From: Mesorhizobium sp.
GTDB taxonomy: Bacteria; Pseudomonadota; Alphaproteobacteria; Rhizobiales; Rhizobiaceae
DNA: 54,148 bases
Direction of reading: 5' to 3'
Assembly: GCA_004020315.1 (NCBI GenBank)
Contig: SAQG01000041.1
Coordinates: 1-54,148, forward strand
A model generated the notes under the pieces. It did no database searches. It saw only the letters and a list, made by a program, of their open reading frames with translations, and was not told where the DNA came from. Position 1 is the stretch's first letter, and every line of letters begins with the position of its first letter. Of the stretch, positions 24,749-32,863 are shown piece by piece. The position numbers and the translations under genes are program-made.

Positions 24749-26098
24749 ATGCGCGACGCGAACTTCCTGACCGAGAACAATGCCAGGCAGATCTGGCACC
24801 CAATGGCGCATCCGGCCGAGATGCAGGCGAGCCCTCCACGCATCATTATGAAAGGAGAAGGCCTCCACGTCACCGATCTCGATGGCCGAACCGTGCTCGA
24901 CGCCGTCGGCGGGCTGTGGAACGTTAATCTCGGCTACAGCTGCGATCCCGTCAAGCAGGCCATCGCCGCCCAGCTGGCCGTCCTGCCCTATTATTCCGGC
25001 TTCCGCGGCACCTCGACGGGTCCATCGATCGAACTCGCCTGGGAGCTGGCGCAGTGGTTCGCGCCCGAGGGCATGGTCCGCACCTTCTTCACATCCGGCG
25101 GATCGGATTCCGTGGAGAGCGCGTTGCGGCTTGCCCGCCAGTACTGGAAGATCAGGGGCGAGCGGGACCGCACCAAATTCATCGCGCTCAAGAAGGGCTA
25201 CCACGGCACCCATTTCGGCGGCGCCTCCGTCAACGGCAACGCCAATTTCCGCCGCAACTACGAGCCCTTGCTGCCGGGAGTCTTCCACATTCCTGTGCCG
25301 TGGACTTACCGCAACCCGTTCGGAGAGACGGACCCTGCCAAGCTCGCGGATCTTTGCGCACGCGCGCTGGAGGACGAGATCGCCTTCCAGGGGCCGGACA
25401 CCGTCGCCGCCTTCATCATGGAGCCGGTTCTGGGTGCGGGCGGCGTCATCGTCCCGCACGAGAGCTTCATGAGACGGGTGCGCGAGATCTGCGACCGCCA
25501 TGGCATCCTGCTGATCGCCGACGAGGTGGTGACCGGCTTCGGTCGCGCGGGCGCTTGGTCCGGATCGCGGCTGTGGGGCGTGAAACCCGACTTCATGACG
25601 CTGGCCAAGGCGATCACCAGCGGCTACTTCCCGCTCGGCGCGACGATGATCGGCGAGAAGGTCGCGGAGGTGTTCGAGGCCGACAAAACGGCCTTTGGCG
25701 CCATCGGCCACGGCTACACCTATTCCGGCCATCCGGTCGGCTGCGCGGCCGGCATCGCCGCACTCGCTGAGACGAAGCGGCTGGGGCTCAACGAAAACGC
25801 CGCTGCGCGAGGGGCAGAGCTGACGACCGCCCTCGAAGCGCTCAAGGCAAAGCATCCGCTCGTGGGCGACGTGCGCAGCAAGGGCCTGATGGCGGCGCTG
25901 GAGCTGGTCTCCGACAGGGACGCCAAGACGCCGGCCGACAAGAAGACGATGGCAAGGGTCGCGGACGCGGCCTACGAAGCCGGCGTGATGGTCCGAATCT
26001 CCAGCAACAGCATCATCCTCTCGCCTCCCCTGATCCTGACATCCTCCGACGTTGCGAAGATCGCCGAAGCGCTGGACACGGGGATCGCCTCGGCCTGA
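24749..26098 (+). CDS. Class III omega-aminotransferase
   Basis: PLP-dependent aminotransferase of 449 residues, close to the omega-amino acid/beta-alanine:pyruvate group: IWHPMAHPAEM near the start, DGRTVLDAVGGLWNVNLGY, KKGYHGTHFGGASVNG, ADEVVTGFGRAG (Asp258) and Schiff-base Lys287 in TLAKAITSGYFPLGAT. GGAG precedes the ATG, 14 bases after the HAD stop. It is the third gene of the IclR transcript and distinct from the phospho-lyase-type PLP enzyme of the opposite operon. It may deaminate the terminal amine left after demethylation; substrate unproven. Confidence 0.88.
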   Translation: MRDANFLTENNARQIWHPMAHPAEMQASPPRIIMKGEGLHVTDLDGRTVLDAVGGLWNVNLGYSCDPVKQAIAAQLAVLPYYSGFRGTSTGPSIELAWELAQWFAPEGMVRTFFTSGGSDSVESALRLARQYWKIRGERDRTKFIALKKGYHGTHFGGASVNGNANFRRNYEPLLPGVFHIPVPWTYRNPFGETDPAKLADLCARALEDEIAFQGPDTVAAFIMEPVLGAGGVIVPHESFMRRVREICDRHGILLIADEVVTGFGRAGAWSGSRLWGVKPDFMTLAKAITSGYFPLGATMIGEKVAEVFEADKTAFGAIGHGYTYSGHPVGCAAGIAALAETKRLGLNENAAARGAELTTALEALKAKHPLVGDVRSKGLMAALELVSDRDAKTPADKKTMARVADAAYEAGVMVRISSNSIILSPPLILTSSDVAKIAEALDTGIASA

Positions 26099-26137
26099 CT
26101 TGGGCATTTGGTGCCGGCATCGGACAAAGCCGGATTA

Positions 26138-26286
26138 AGGGCTTCGGAGCTGCGTTCCTGAAAGCCGACCGCTCCCAGCATATCTCGGCAATCTCGTTGA
26201 CGCGTCGGAACGAGTCTAGTCGCCCCCCAACGATGAGCGTTATAGACTTGAGGTACCAGACAGAGCCAACGTCGGCCGGTCGCCGT
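26138..26286 (-). pseudogene. Decayed maiA 3' fragment
   Basis: The minus strand encodes, in pieces split between frames, GDRPTLA, then LCLVPQVYNAHRWG, then DSFRRVNEIAEICWERSAFRNAAPKP. These match in order the C-terminal third of maleylacetoacetate isomerase, compared with ADLCLVPQVYNATRW and the final AAPKT of the intact gene at 400-1029. At least two frameshifts or small deletions and the missing 5' part make it a pseudogene. It has the same orientation as the intact maiA and sits just past the aminotransferase, at the border between the amine block and core-like genes. It is not an exact duplicate, so it probably derives from a different copy. Confidence 0.7.
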
Positions 26287-26343
26287 GCCCTTCACACACC
26301 ACAGGCGGGATCCCTTTTGCGCGAAACAAGAAAGCGACTGAGC

Positions 26344-26817
26344 ATGGTGGAGATAACAGTCCGGGATGCGCTTCCTGCAGACGTTCCATTCCTGCGTGAC
26401 GCACTGGCCAAGCTCAATGATGAAATGGAGACACTTTCCGGCGCCGCCGGTTTTCGCGCGGAAGGATTTCCGGGCCTAAACATCGAGGGGTGCCTTCAGC
26501 GCGACAGTTTTCTCATCGCGGTTGCAGACGAGGAGCCGCGCGGTTTCCTGTCGATCTATTTTCCGTATCCATCACCGGACAGAGCATTGGTTCGGCCCCG
26601 ACAGATGGCAATGATCAACACTGCCTATGTCTTGCCGCCGTATCGGAGACAGGGCATCGCGTCCCTGCTGCTCGAGTCGACCGAGGCCAAATGCCGTACA
26701 TGGGGTGCGACCGGCATCCACCTTGGCTTCATCGAGGGAAACGTTGCGGCGGAGGCGGCCTACAGGAAGGCCGGATATGTGACAACGAGGCGGTCCATGC
26801 TGAGATCTCTGGACTGA
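26344..26817 (+). CDS. GNAT-family N-acetyltransferase
   Basis: Acetyl-CoA-dependent acetyltransferase of 157 residues: EITVRDALPADVPFLRDALA at the start, acetyl-CoA loop RRQGIASLLLESTEAK (Q/RxxGxG/A pattern), then LGFIEGNVAAEAAYRKAGYV, the usual end of the fold. The ATG at 26344 gives the standard length; the longer open frame would cross the maiA remnant. No strong ribosome site is visible. Substrate unknown. Confidence 0.82.
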   Translation: MVEITVRDALPADVPFLRDALAKLNDEMETLSGAAGFRAEGFPGLNIEGCLQRDSFLIAVADEEPRGFLSIYFPYPSPDRALVRPRQMAMINTAYVLPPYRRQGIASLLLESTEAKCRTWGATGIHLGFIEGNVAAEAAYRKAGYVTTRRSMLRSLD

Positions 26818-26880
26818 GCGGAGCCGCTGTCGGACGCACGGCCCAGGTCGCTTTCGCACATGCGATATGCAATTTGTGCA

Positions 26881-26908
26881 TTGCAATATCTGCGGCGATC
26901 GATATGAT
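26881..26908 (+). promoter_or_regulatory. Sigma-70-like promoter of the sRNA
   Basis: TTGCAA at 26881-26886 and TATGAT at 26903-26908, 16 bases apart, form a good housekeeping promoter whose start would fall near 26915, just before the first stem-loop of the small RNA. Confidence 0.55.
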
Positions 26909-26914
26909 CCTGTT

Positions 26915-27031
26915 GTCGGCCATCTACTCCTCCCAGATGCGATGCCGGCGCTGAATGCGGTGCACCTCCTCCCGCGCTGCATTTCAAATCAAGCCCGCTG
27001 CCACCTCCTCCCGGCAGTGGGCTTTTTCTTT
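26915..27031 (+). ncRNA. Alpha-r14 type sRNA with three anti-SD loops
   Basis: Three consecutive hairpins, each showing a CCTCC-rich loop. The first has stem CATCT/AGATG with loop ACTCCTCCC at 26921-26939. The second has stem ATGCGGTGC/GCGCTGCAT (two G-T wobbles) with loop ACCTCCTCCC at about 26955-26982. The third has a 12-pair stem with one wobble, loop ACCTCCTCCC, followed by a T-rich tail at 26991-27030. The loops are complementary to Shine-Dalgarno sequences, so the RNA should silence many mRNAs by pairing at ribosome sites. Three anti-SD loops, a length near 117 bases and a final terminator hairpin are the known design of the rhizobial alpha-r14 family (NfeR1 type). Exact ends are estimated. 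Confidence 0.85.
26991..27030 (+). terminator. Rho-independent terminator of the sRNA
   Basis: Inverted repeat AAGCCCGCTGCC / GGCAGTGGGCTT with a 9-10 base loop, followed by TTTTTCTTT. It is both the third stem-loop of the small RNA and its transcription stop. Confidence 0.85.
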
Positions 27032-27071
27032 GGGTGAGGGCAGTTTCGGCCCATGGCCAACGCATTGGTCT

Positions 27072-27671
27072 CTAGGCGGGGCGAATGCTCCGGACTTCCA
27101 GGCCTTTCTTGCCCTGCCCGCATTCGACAAACACTTTCTGTCCCTCCACCAGCACGCTGAGCCCTGAGCGGGTCAGCGCGGTTGCATGAACGAAGACGTC
27201 CTTCTCACCGTTATCGGGTGCAATGAAGCCGAAGCCTTTTTCGGGATTGTACCATTTGACCGTGCCCTGGCTCTTCAGCTGCGCACCCGTCTCAGCGGTA
27301 GACGCTCCAGCGCGGCGCGTATCTGCCGGCGTTTTCGCAGACTGATCGCTGATCTCCAGCACTTGCACGACCTGATGGCCTCTTGGACTTTCTTCAACCG
27401 CGACCTTGAGACGTGTCCCCTCGGAAACAGCGCGGCTTCCGGCAGCCTCCAACACTCGGATGTGCAGATAAGCCTCCGTGCCGTCCGACAGTTTGACGAA
27501 GCCAAAACCCTTTCTGGCGTTGAACCACATCACCTCGGCGTCGACAGGGTCTGCGGTCACGGCCGCAGGCCGCTGAAAGTAGCTTGGCTCCGAAGCCCGT
27601 TCCGAAAAGGAAACGGGGTCATCGTCATGGCGATGCCGGCGTGGCTCGCGATAGTCTCGATATTTGCCCAT
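27072..27671 (-). CDS. Two-domain cold-shock protein
   Basis: Nucleic-acid chaperone of 199 residues with two cold-shock domains: one around residues 45-110 (EVMWFNARKGFGFVKLSDG, a diverged RNP1) and a canonical one at about 135-199 (GTVKWYNPEKGFGFIAPDNG, DVFVHATAL), joined by a Thr/Ala-rich linker after a charged N-terminus (KYRDYREPRRHRHDDD). Such double-CSD proteins are typical of Rhizobiales. The start is set at 27671 (MGKYRDYREPRR); ATGs 18 bases upstream are possible and no ribosome site is decisive. Confidence 0.9.
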   Translation of the reverse strand: MGKYRDYREPRRHRHDDDPVSFSERASEPSYFQRPAAVTADPVDAEVMWFNARKGFGFVKLSDGTEAYLHIRVLEAAGSRAVSEGTRLKVAVEESPRGHQVVQVLEISDQSAKTPADTRRAGASTAETGAQLKSQGTVKWYNPEKGFGFIAPDNGEKDVFVHATALTRSGLSVLVEGQKVFVECGQGKKGLEVRSIRPA

Positions 27672-27820
27672 GATCGTCTCGACTGACATGGAGCGCACAC
27701 TGCGCTAGCGTCAGGATAATCTCCATCGGGCGACGCGTTTGTGTCAAATGGCCTGCGACTGAAAAAAGACGCCAACGATGCCTATATTGGCGATGAACCC
27801 AAATCAGGAGGCCAGAGACC

Positions 27821-28339
27821 ATGACGACCGAACGCGCTGTGCTTGCCGGCGGCTGCTTCTGGGGTATGCAGGATCTGATCCGCCGCTACCCCGGCGTGAT
27901 TTCCACCCGCGTCGGCTACACCGGCGGTGAGGTACCCAACGCCACTTATCGCAATCATGGCAATCACGCCGAGGCGATCGAGATCGTGTTCGATCCAGAC
28001 ACGATCAGCTATCGCGATCTGCTGGAATTCTTCTTTCAGATCCATGATCCGACGACGCGCAACCGCCAGGGCAACGATGTCGGCGCGAGCTACCGCTCGG
28101 CGATCTTCTATACAGACGACGAGCAAAAGCGCGTTGCGGAAGACACCATCGCCGATGTCGAAGCATCCGGGCTTTGGCCTGGTAAGATCGTGACCGAGGT
28201 GGCGCCGGTCAGCGATTTCTGGGAAGCCGAGCCCGAGCACCAGGATTATCTCGAGCGCTATCCCAACGGCTACACCTGTCATTTCCCGAGACCGAACTGG
28301 AAGCTTCCGAAGCGGCAGGAAACTCGCCGCGCGGGGTAG
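27821..28339 (+). CDS. msrA: Peptide-methionine (S)-S-oxide reductase
   Basis: Repairs oxidised methionine (S-sulfoxide) in proteins. The 172-residue protein has the catalytic GGCFWGMQ near residue 10, GYTGGEVPNATYRN, and HDPTTRNRQGNDVGASYRSA, all typical of MsrA. AGGAGG lies 9 bases before the ATG. Convergent with dinB, ending 11 bases from its stop. Confidence 0.95.
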   Translation: MTTERAVLAGGCFWGMQDLIRRYPGVISTRVGYTGGEVPNATYRNHGNHAEAIEIVFDPDTISYRDLLEFFFQIHDPTTRNRQGNDVGASYRSAIFYTDDEQKRVAEDTIADVEASGLWPGKIVTEVAPVSDFWEAEPEHQDYLERYPNGYTCHFPRPNWKLPKRQETRRAG

Positions 28340-28350
28340 GTCGCCGCACT

Positions 28351-29598
28351 TTACAATTCCTTCTCGGCCAGTTCGCGGAATCCGTCGGGGACCGAACGCG
28401 GACCGTCCAGCGCTGTGGCGGCATAGCCGACCGCGTCACGGCCAAAGCGGTGGCGAATTGTGTCGACGGCACGGTCGGCGGTCCAGCGAGCAATGCCTCT
28501 TTTGGCGCCGGGTCTGCGCTTCTCGTCCGGAAGCCCCAGCGGCAGATCAAGCTGGATTTCCGGCTGCTTTCTCAGCTGTGAAATCGATATCGCCAGCAGC
28601 GTGATCGTCCGCTCCTGCGGATGATCGGCAAGCGCTACCCGCACCAATTCCTCTGCAATTTCGGCTAGCATAACCGTCGCCGAAATCGGTGCATCCAGCG
28701 TCGTCGATCTGGTGACGGCTCGCATGTCGGCGAACCGGATCCGCACCGTGACGGTGCTGCCGGCGAGAGACTTCGCGCGCAGGCGCGAGGCAACGCGATC
28801 GGCGAGATGGAGCAGCGCCGGCTTGAACACGCTTTCGACGGCCGGTTTGCGGCCAAGCGCAGACTGCGCTCCTGCCGACCTCGCACGATGTTGGGTTCGG
28901 ATCGCGCGCGGATCGCGGTTCCAGGCCAGCGCCGAAAGCTTTTCGCCCACGGCCGTGCCGAGGAGACGTTCGATGGAGCGTCCCGGCGTGTTGGCCAGCT
29001 GACCGATGGTGAGAATGCCCCGCTTCGTAAGCTTCGCCTTGGTGACGGGACCGACACCCCACATCAGCTCGACGGGAAGGTCGTGGAGAAATTCCAATTC
29101 GGTCTTCGGATCGACCAGCACCATGCCATCGGGCTTGGCGACCTGCGAAGCGATCTTGGCCAGGTGTTTTGTCCGCGCCACGCCGACCGAGATCGGCAGA
29201 CCGAGCTCGGTGCGGACCCGGTGTCGGATCGTCGCTGCAATGTCGGCCGGTGAGCCGAAGAGATGCGTGCAGCCCGCGACATCGGCAAAAGCCTCGTCGA
29301 TCGAAATCCGTTCGACGAGCGGCGTGTAGTCGCCGAGGATGGCGATCGCGGCGTCGCCGAGCCGCTGATAGTCCTTGAAATGACCGCCGACGAAAATCAG
29401 CTGCGGACAGAGTTCGCGCGCCCGCCGTCCCGGCATGCCGCCGCGAACGCCAAAGGCTTTCGCCTCGTAGGAGGCGGCGAGTACGACACCGCCACCGACG
29501 GCGATCGGCTTGCCGCGCAGGGATGGGTTCAGCAGTTGCTCGACCGACGCATAGAAGGCATCGAGATCCGCATGGAGAATTGTCGCCAGCGTTTCCAT
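28351..29598 (-). CDS. dinB: DNA polymerase IV (Y-family)
   Basis: Translesion polymerase of 415 residues. The catalytic carboxylates are Asp11 (HADLDAFYASVEQ), Asp101 and Glu102 (ISIDEAFAD), and the steric region around AASYEAKAFGVRGGMP matches DinB. There is a helix-hairpin-helix (GVGPVTKAKLTKRGI), a little-finger domain and a C-terminal clamp-binding motif QLDLPLGL. It begins 4 bases after dnaE2, so it is the fourth gene of the SOS imu operon; having an active DinB cotranscribed with the catalytically dead ImuB is notable. Confidence 0.93.
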   Translation of the reverse strand: METLATILHADLDAFYASVEQLLNPSLRGKPIAVGGGVVLAASYEAKAFGVRGGMPGRRARELCPQLIFVGGHFKDYQRLGDAAIAILGDYTPLVERISIDEAFADVAGCTHLFGSPADIAATIRHRVRTELGLPISVGVARTKHLAKIASQVAKPDGMVLVDPKTELEFLHDLPVELMWGVGPVTKAKLTKRGILTIGQLANTPGRSIERLLGTAVGEKLSALAWNRDPRAIRTQHRARSAGAQSALGRKPAVESVFKPALLHLADRVASRLRAKSLAGSTVTVRIRFADMRAVTRSTTLDAPISATVMLAEIAEELVRVALADHPQERTITLLAISISQLRKQPEIQLDLPLGLPDEKRRPGAKRGIARWTADRAVDTIRHRFGRDAVGYAATALDGPRSVPDGFRELAEKEL

Positions 29599-29602
29599 GT
29601 CT

Positions 29603-32600
29603 CTACCGGAAGTCCCGTGTTTTCACCTTGATGCGGTCGATGTGCTCGTAGGGATCGACGATGTTTCGGCCCTTCGGCATTCCGCGCGGATCGATCCCCG
29701 ATCCGCCGTGATGGGCCTCGTCGCCGCGGCCGTGCGGCAACGGAAACGGCGCCTCGCGATTTCCGACGCTGGCCAGCTCGGCCGACAGATCGGTCAGCTC
29801 GTAGGCGACGAGATGCACCACCTCCCCTTCCCGCTGGATGCGGCCGCGCACGCCGAGCATGGCCGACGAAAGAAGCACCCGCCGGAATTTCTCGAACACC
29901 TTGACCCAGACGACGACGTTGGCCGCGCCCGTCTCGTCCTCCATGGTGAGGAACATCACGCCTTTGGCCGAGCCCGGCCGTTGCCGCACCAGCACCAGGC
30001 CGGCAGCCTGAAGCCGCCGTTTGTCCCGCGCCTGCATGGCCTCCTGACAGGTCACGATGCGGCGCCGGCAAAGATCGGCACGCAGGAACGAGACGGGGTG
30101 GCTGCGCAAGGTCAGCCCGACATGACCGTAATCCTCGACGACCTCGCGACCGGCCGTCATCGGTCTGAGCGCGATCACAGGCTCGCGGATTTCCGGCACT
30201 GTCTTCTGTTCACGGGACGTCGCCGCCGCAAACAGGGGCAGAGGCTCGTCGCGCAACGCCTTGATCGCCCAGAGCGCGTCGCGGCGGGCAAGGTTCAGAT
30301 CCGGCAGGAACGCATCGGCCTCGGCGAGCTGGACCAGCGAAGCCGCTGGCACGCCGGCGCGGCGCCAGAGATCGTCGACCGAGGCGAAGGGCTCGTCGGC
30401 CCGCGCCGCGACGATCGCGGCCGCGTCATCATTGGCGAGACCCTTCACCATGCGCAAGCCGAGCCGGACCGCAAAGCGATCCTCGACATCGGTCGGCTCG
30501 AGCGTGCAATCCCAGCGGCTGGCATTGACGCAGACGGGGCGTACCTCGACACAATGGTCGCGAGCGTCACGCACGATTTGGGCCGGCAGATAAAAGCCCA
30601 TCGGCTGCGAATTCAGAAGCGCGGCACAGAAGACATCGGGATGCCAGCATTTCATCCAGGACGAGGCATAGGCGATCAGCGCGAAGGAGGCGGCGTGGCT
30701 TTCGGGAAAGCCGTAGCTGCCGAAACCCTCCAATTGCGAAAACGTCTTTTCGGCAAACTCCGGGGCGTAGCCGTTGGCGATCATGCCGTTGATCAGTTTG
30801 TCGCGGAATTTCGAGACGCCGCCGGTGTGCTTGAACGTGGCCATGGCGCGCCGCAGCTGATCGGCCTCGCCGGCGGAAAAGCCGGCGCAGACCATGGACA
30901 CCTGCATCGCCTGCTCCTGAAACAGCGGCACGCCGAGCGTCTTGCCGAGAACGCGCTCGAGCTCTGGTGTCGGAAACGTCACCTCCTCCGTCCCATCGCG
31001 CCGGCGAAGATAGGGATGAACCATGTCGCCCTGGATCGGCCCCGGCCGAACGATCGCCACCTCGATGACCAGGTCGTAGAAAGTCCGGGGCTTCATGCGC
31101 GGCAGCATCGACATCTGCGCGCGGGATTCGATCTGGAACACGCCGAGCGTGTCTGCTTTGCGGATCATCGCATAGGTGCGCGGATCTTCGGCCGGGATCG
31201 TCGCCAGGTCGAGGGCGATGCCCTTGTGCTCGGCAAGCAGATCGAATGACTTCTTCATGCAGGTGAGCATGCCCAGGGCCAGGACATCCACCTTCATGAA
31301 TTTGAGGGCGTCGATGTCGTCCTTGTCCCATTCCACCACCTGGCGGTCCTTCATCGCCGCCGGCTCGATCGGCACGAGGTCGTCAAGCCGATCGTGTGTC
31401 AGCACAAAGCCGCCCGGATGCTGCGAGAGATGCCGCGGTGTCCCGGCAAGTTGCGCCGCCAATTCCAGGGTCAGGCGCAGCCGGCGATCGCCGAGATTGA
31501 GGTTGAGCTCGCGGGCGCGCTGCTCATCCACCGCCTCGCCATGGCCCCAGACCTGCGAGGACAGAAGTTTGGTCATGTCCTCGGGCAGGCCGAGCGCCCT
31601 GCCGACATCGCGGATAGCGCCCTTGGTGCGATAGCGAATGACGGTCGAGCAGAGTGCTGCGTGGTCGCGGCCGTAGGTTTCATAGACCCACTGCATGACG
31701 ATCTCGCGCCGTTCATGCTCGAAGTCGACGTCAATGTCAGGTGGCTCACGCCGTTCCTGGCTTACGAACCTCTCAAACAGGAGGTTGTTGCGTTCGGGAT
31801 CGATGGAGGTGATGCCGAGCACGTAGCAGACGGCCGAATTGGCGGCCGAGCCGCGGCCCTGGCAAAGGATGTCCTGGCTGCGCGCGAAACGGACGATCGA
31901 GTTCACCGTCAGAAAGTAGGGTGCGTATTCGAGCGTCTCGATCAGCCGCAGTTCGTGCTTCAGGATTTTGACCACCTTGTCGGGCACGCCCTCGGGATAG
32001 CGGCCGGCAGCGCCTTCCCAGGTGAGCTTTTCGAGCGCCTGCTGGGCTGTGAGGCCCGGCATGGTCTTTTCCTCCGGATATTGGTAGGCGAGCTCGTCGA
32101 GCGAAAACCGGCAGCGGTCGGCGATTTCGATGGTGCGCGCCAGGGCGTCGGGATATCGGCTGAACAGACGCGCCATTTCGTCGGCCGGTTTAAGATAGTG
32201 GTCGGCATGACGTTCGCGCCGGAAACCGGCATCGTCTATGGTGACGTTATGGCGAATGCAGGTGACGACATCCTGCATCATGCGGCGGGCAGGTTCGTGG
32301 AACAGCACGTCATTGGAGACGACGGTGGGCACGCGCATCGCTGCCGCCAGGTTTGCCAGCTCGTAAAGCCGGAGCTGGTCGTTCGGGCGTCTGCGCAAGG
32401 TGAGCGCCAGATAGGCGCGATCGCCGAAGGCCTCGCGCAGCCGCCGCAGGCGAACGGCGCAAAGATCATCGGCTTCGTCCGGCACCAGCACCGCGATCAG
32501 TCCCTCGCCATAAGCGACGACATCATCCCATTCGAGATGACACTTGGCTTTGCCGGCCCTGCCTTTGCCGAGCGACAGCAGGCGGCAAAGCCGCGAGTAA

Positions 32601-32863
32601 GCCGGCCGGTCGGTCGGATAGACCAGGACCGACATGCCGTCGGCGAGATCAAGACGGCAGCCGACGATCAGCCGGACGCCTGTCGTCTTTGCCGCTTCAT
32701 GGGCGCGAACGATGCCGGCAAGCGAATTGCGATCGACGACAGCGAGCGCCTCGATGCCGAGCAGTGCGGCCTGTGCAAACAGCTCCTCGCAGGATGATGC
32801 TCCACGCAGGAACGAGAAATGCGAAGTCACCTGCAGTTCGGCATATGGGGCCCTGCCCATCAT
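29603..32863 (-). CDS. dnaE2: Error-prone DNA polymerase DnaE2 (ImuC)
   Basis: C-family polymerase of about 1086 residues that performs SOS mutagenic synthesis with ImuA and ImuB. N-terminal PHP domain (YAELQVTSHFSFLRGASS), palm with GSAANSAVCYVLGIT and PDIDVDFEHERREIV (catalytic Asp pair), then PRHLSQHPGGFVL, and a C-terminal OB-fold (GVMFLTMEDETGAANVVVW). The start is set at 32863 (MMGRAPYAEL), where ATGA overlaps the imuB stop; an ATG 24 bases upstream is also in frame. Confidence 0.95.
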   Translation of the reverse strand: MMGRAPYAELQVTSHFSFLRGASSCEELFAQAALLGIEALAVVDRNSLAGIVRAHEAAKTTGVRLIVGCRLDLADGMSVLVYPTDRPAYSRLCRLLSLGKGRAGKAKCHLEWDDVVAYGEGLIAVLVPDEADDLCAVRLRRLREAFGDRAYLALTLRRRPNDQLRLYELANLAAAMRVPTVVSNDVLFHEPARRMMQDVVTCIRHNVTIDDAGFRRERHADHYLKPADEMARLFSRYPDALARTIEIADRCRFSLDELAYQYPEEKTMPGLTAQQALEKLTWEGAAGRYPEGVPDKVVKILKHELRLIETLEYAPYFLTVNSIVRFARSQDILCQGRGSAANSAVCYVLGITSIDPERNNLLFERFVSQERREPPDIDVDFEHERREIVMQWVYETYGRDHAALCSTVIRYRTKGAIRDVGRALGLPEDMTKLLSSQVWGHGEAVDEQRARELNLNLGDRRLRLTLELAAQLAGTPRHLSQHPGGFVLTHDRLDDLVPIEPAAMKDRQVVEWDKDDIDALKFMKVDVLALGMLTCMKKSFDLLAEHKGIALDLATIPAEDPRTYAMIRKADTLGVFQIESRAQMSMLPRMKPRTFYDLVIEVAIVRPGPIQGDMVHPYLRRRDGTEEVTFPTPELERVLGKTLGVPLFQEQAMQVSMVCAGFSAGEADQLRRAMATFKHTGGVSKFRDKLINGMIANGYAPEFAEKTFSQLEGFGSYGFPESHAASFALIAYASSWMKCWHPDVFCAALLNSQPMGFYLPAQIVRDARDHCVEVRPVCVNASRWDCTLEPTDVEDRFAVRLGLRMVKGLANDDAAAIVAARADEPFASVDDLWRRAGVPAASLVQLAEADAFLPDLNLARRDALWAIKALRDEPLPLFAAATSREQKTVPEIREPVIALRPMTAGREVVEDYGHVGLTLRSHPVSFLRADLCRRRIVTCQEAMQARDKRRLQAAGLVLVRQRPGSAKGVMFLTMEDETGAANVVVWVKVFEKFRRVLLSSAMLGVRGRIQREGEVVHLVAYELTDLSAELASVGNREAPFPLPHGRGDEAHHGGSGIDPRGMPKGRNIVDPYEHIDRIKVKTRDFR

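Noticed and set aside
24689..26107. 472-residue minus-strand ORF
   Set aside because: Shadow of the omega-aminotransferase in high-GC DNA; composition rich in Arg/Asp/Gly and no motifs.
26729..26923. Minus-strand ORF starting ATG with a perfect GGGAGGAG ribosome site
   Set aside because: The ribosome site is the complement of the anti-SD loop of the sRNA on the plus strand, and the frame runs antisense into the GNAT gene with no family resemblance.
31394..32797. 467-residue plus-strand ORF
   Set aside because: Antisense to dnaE2; no family features.
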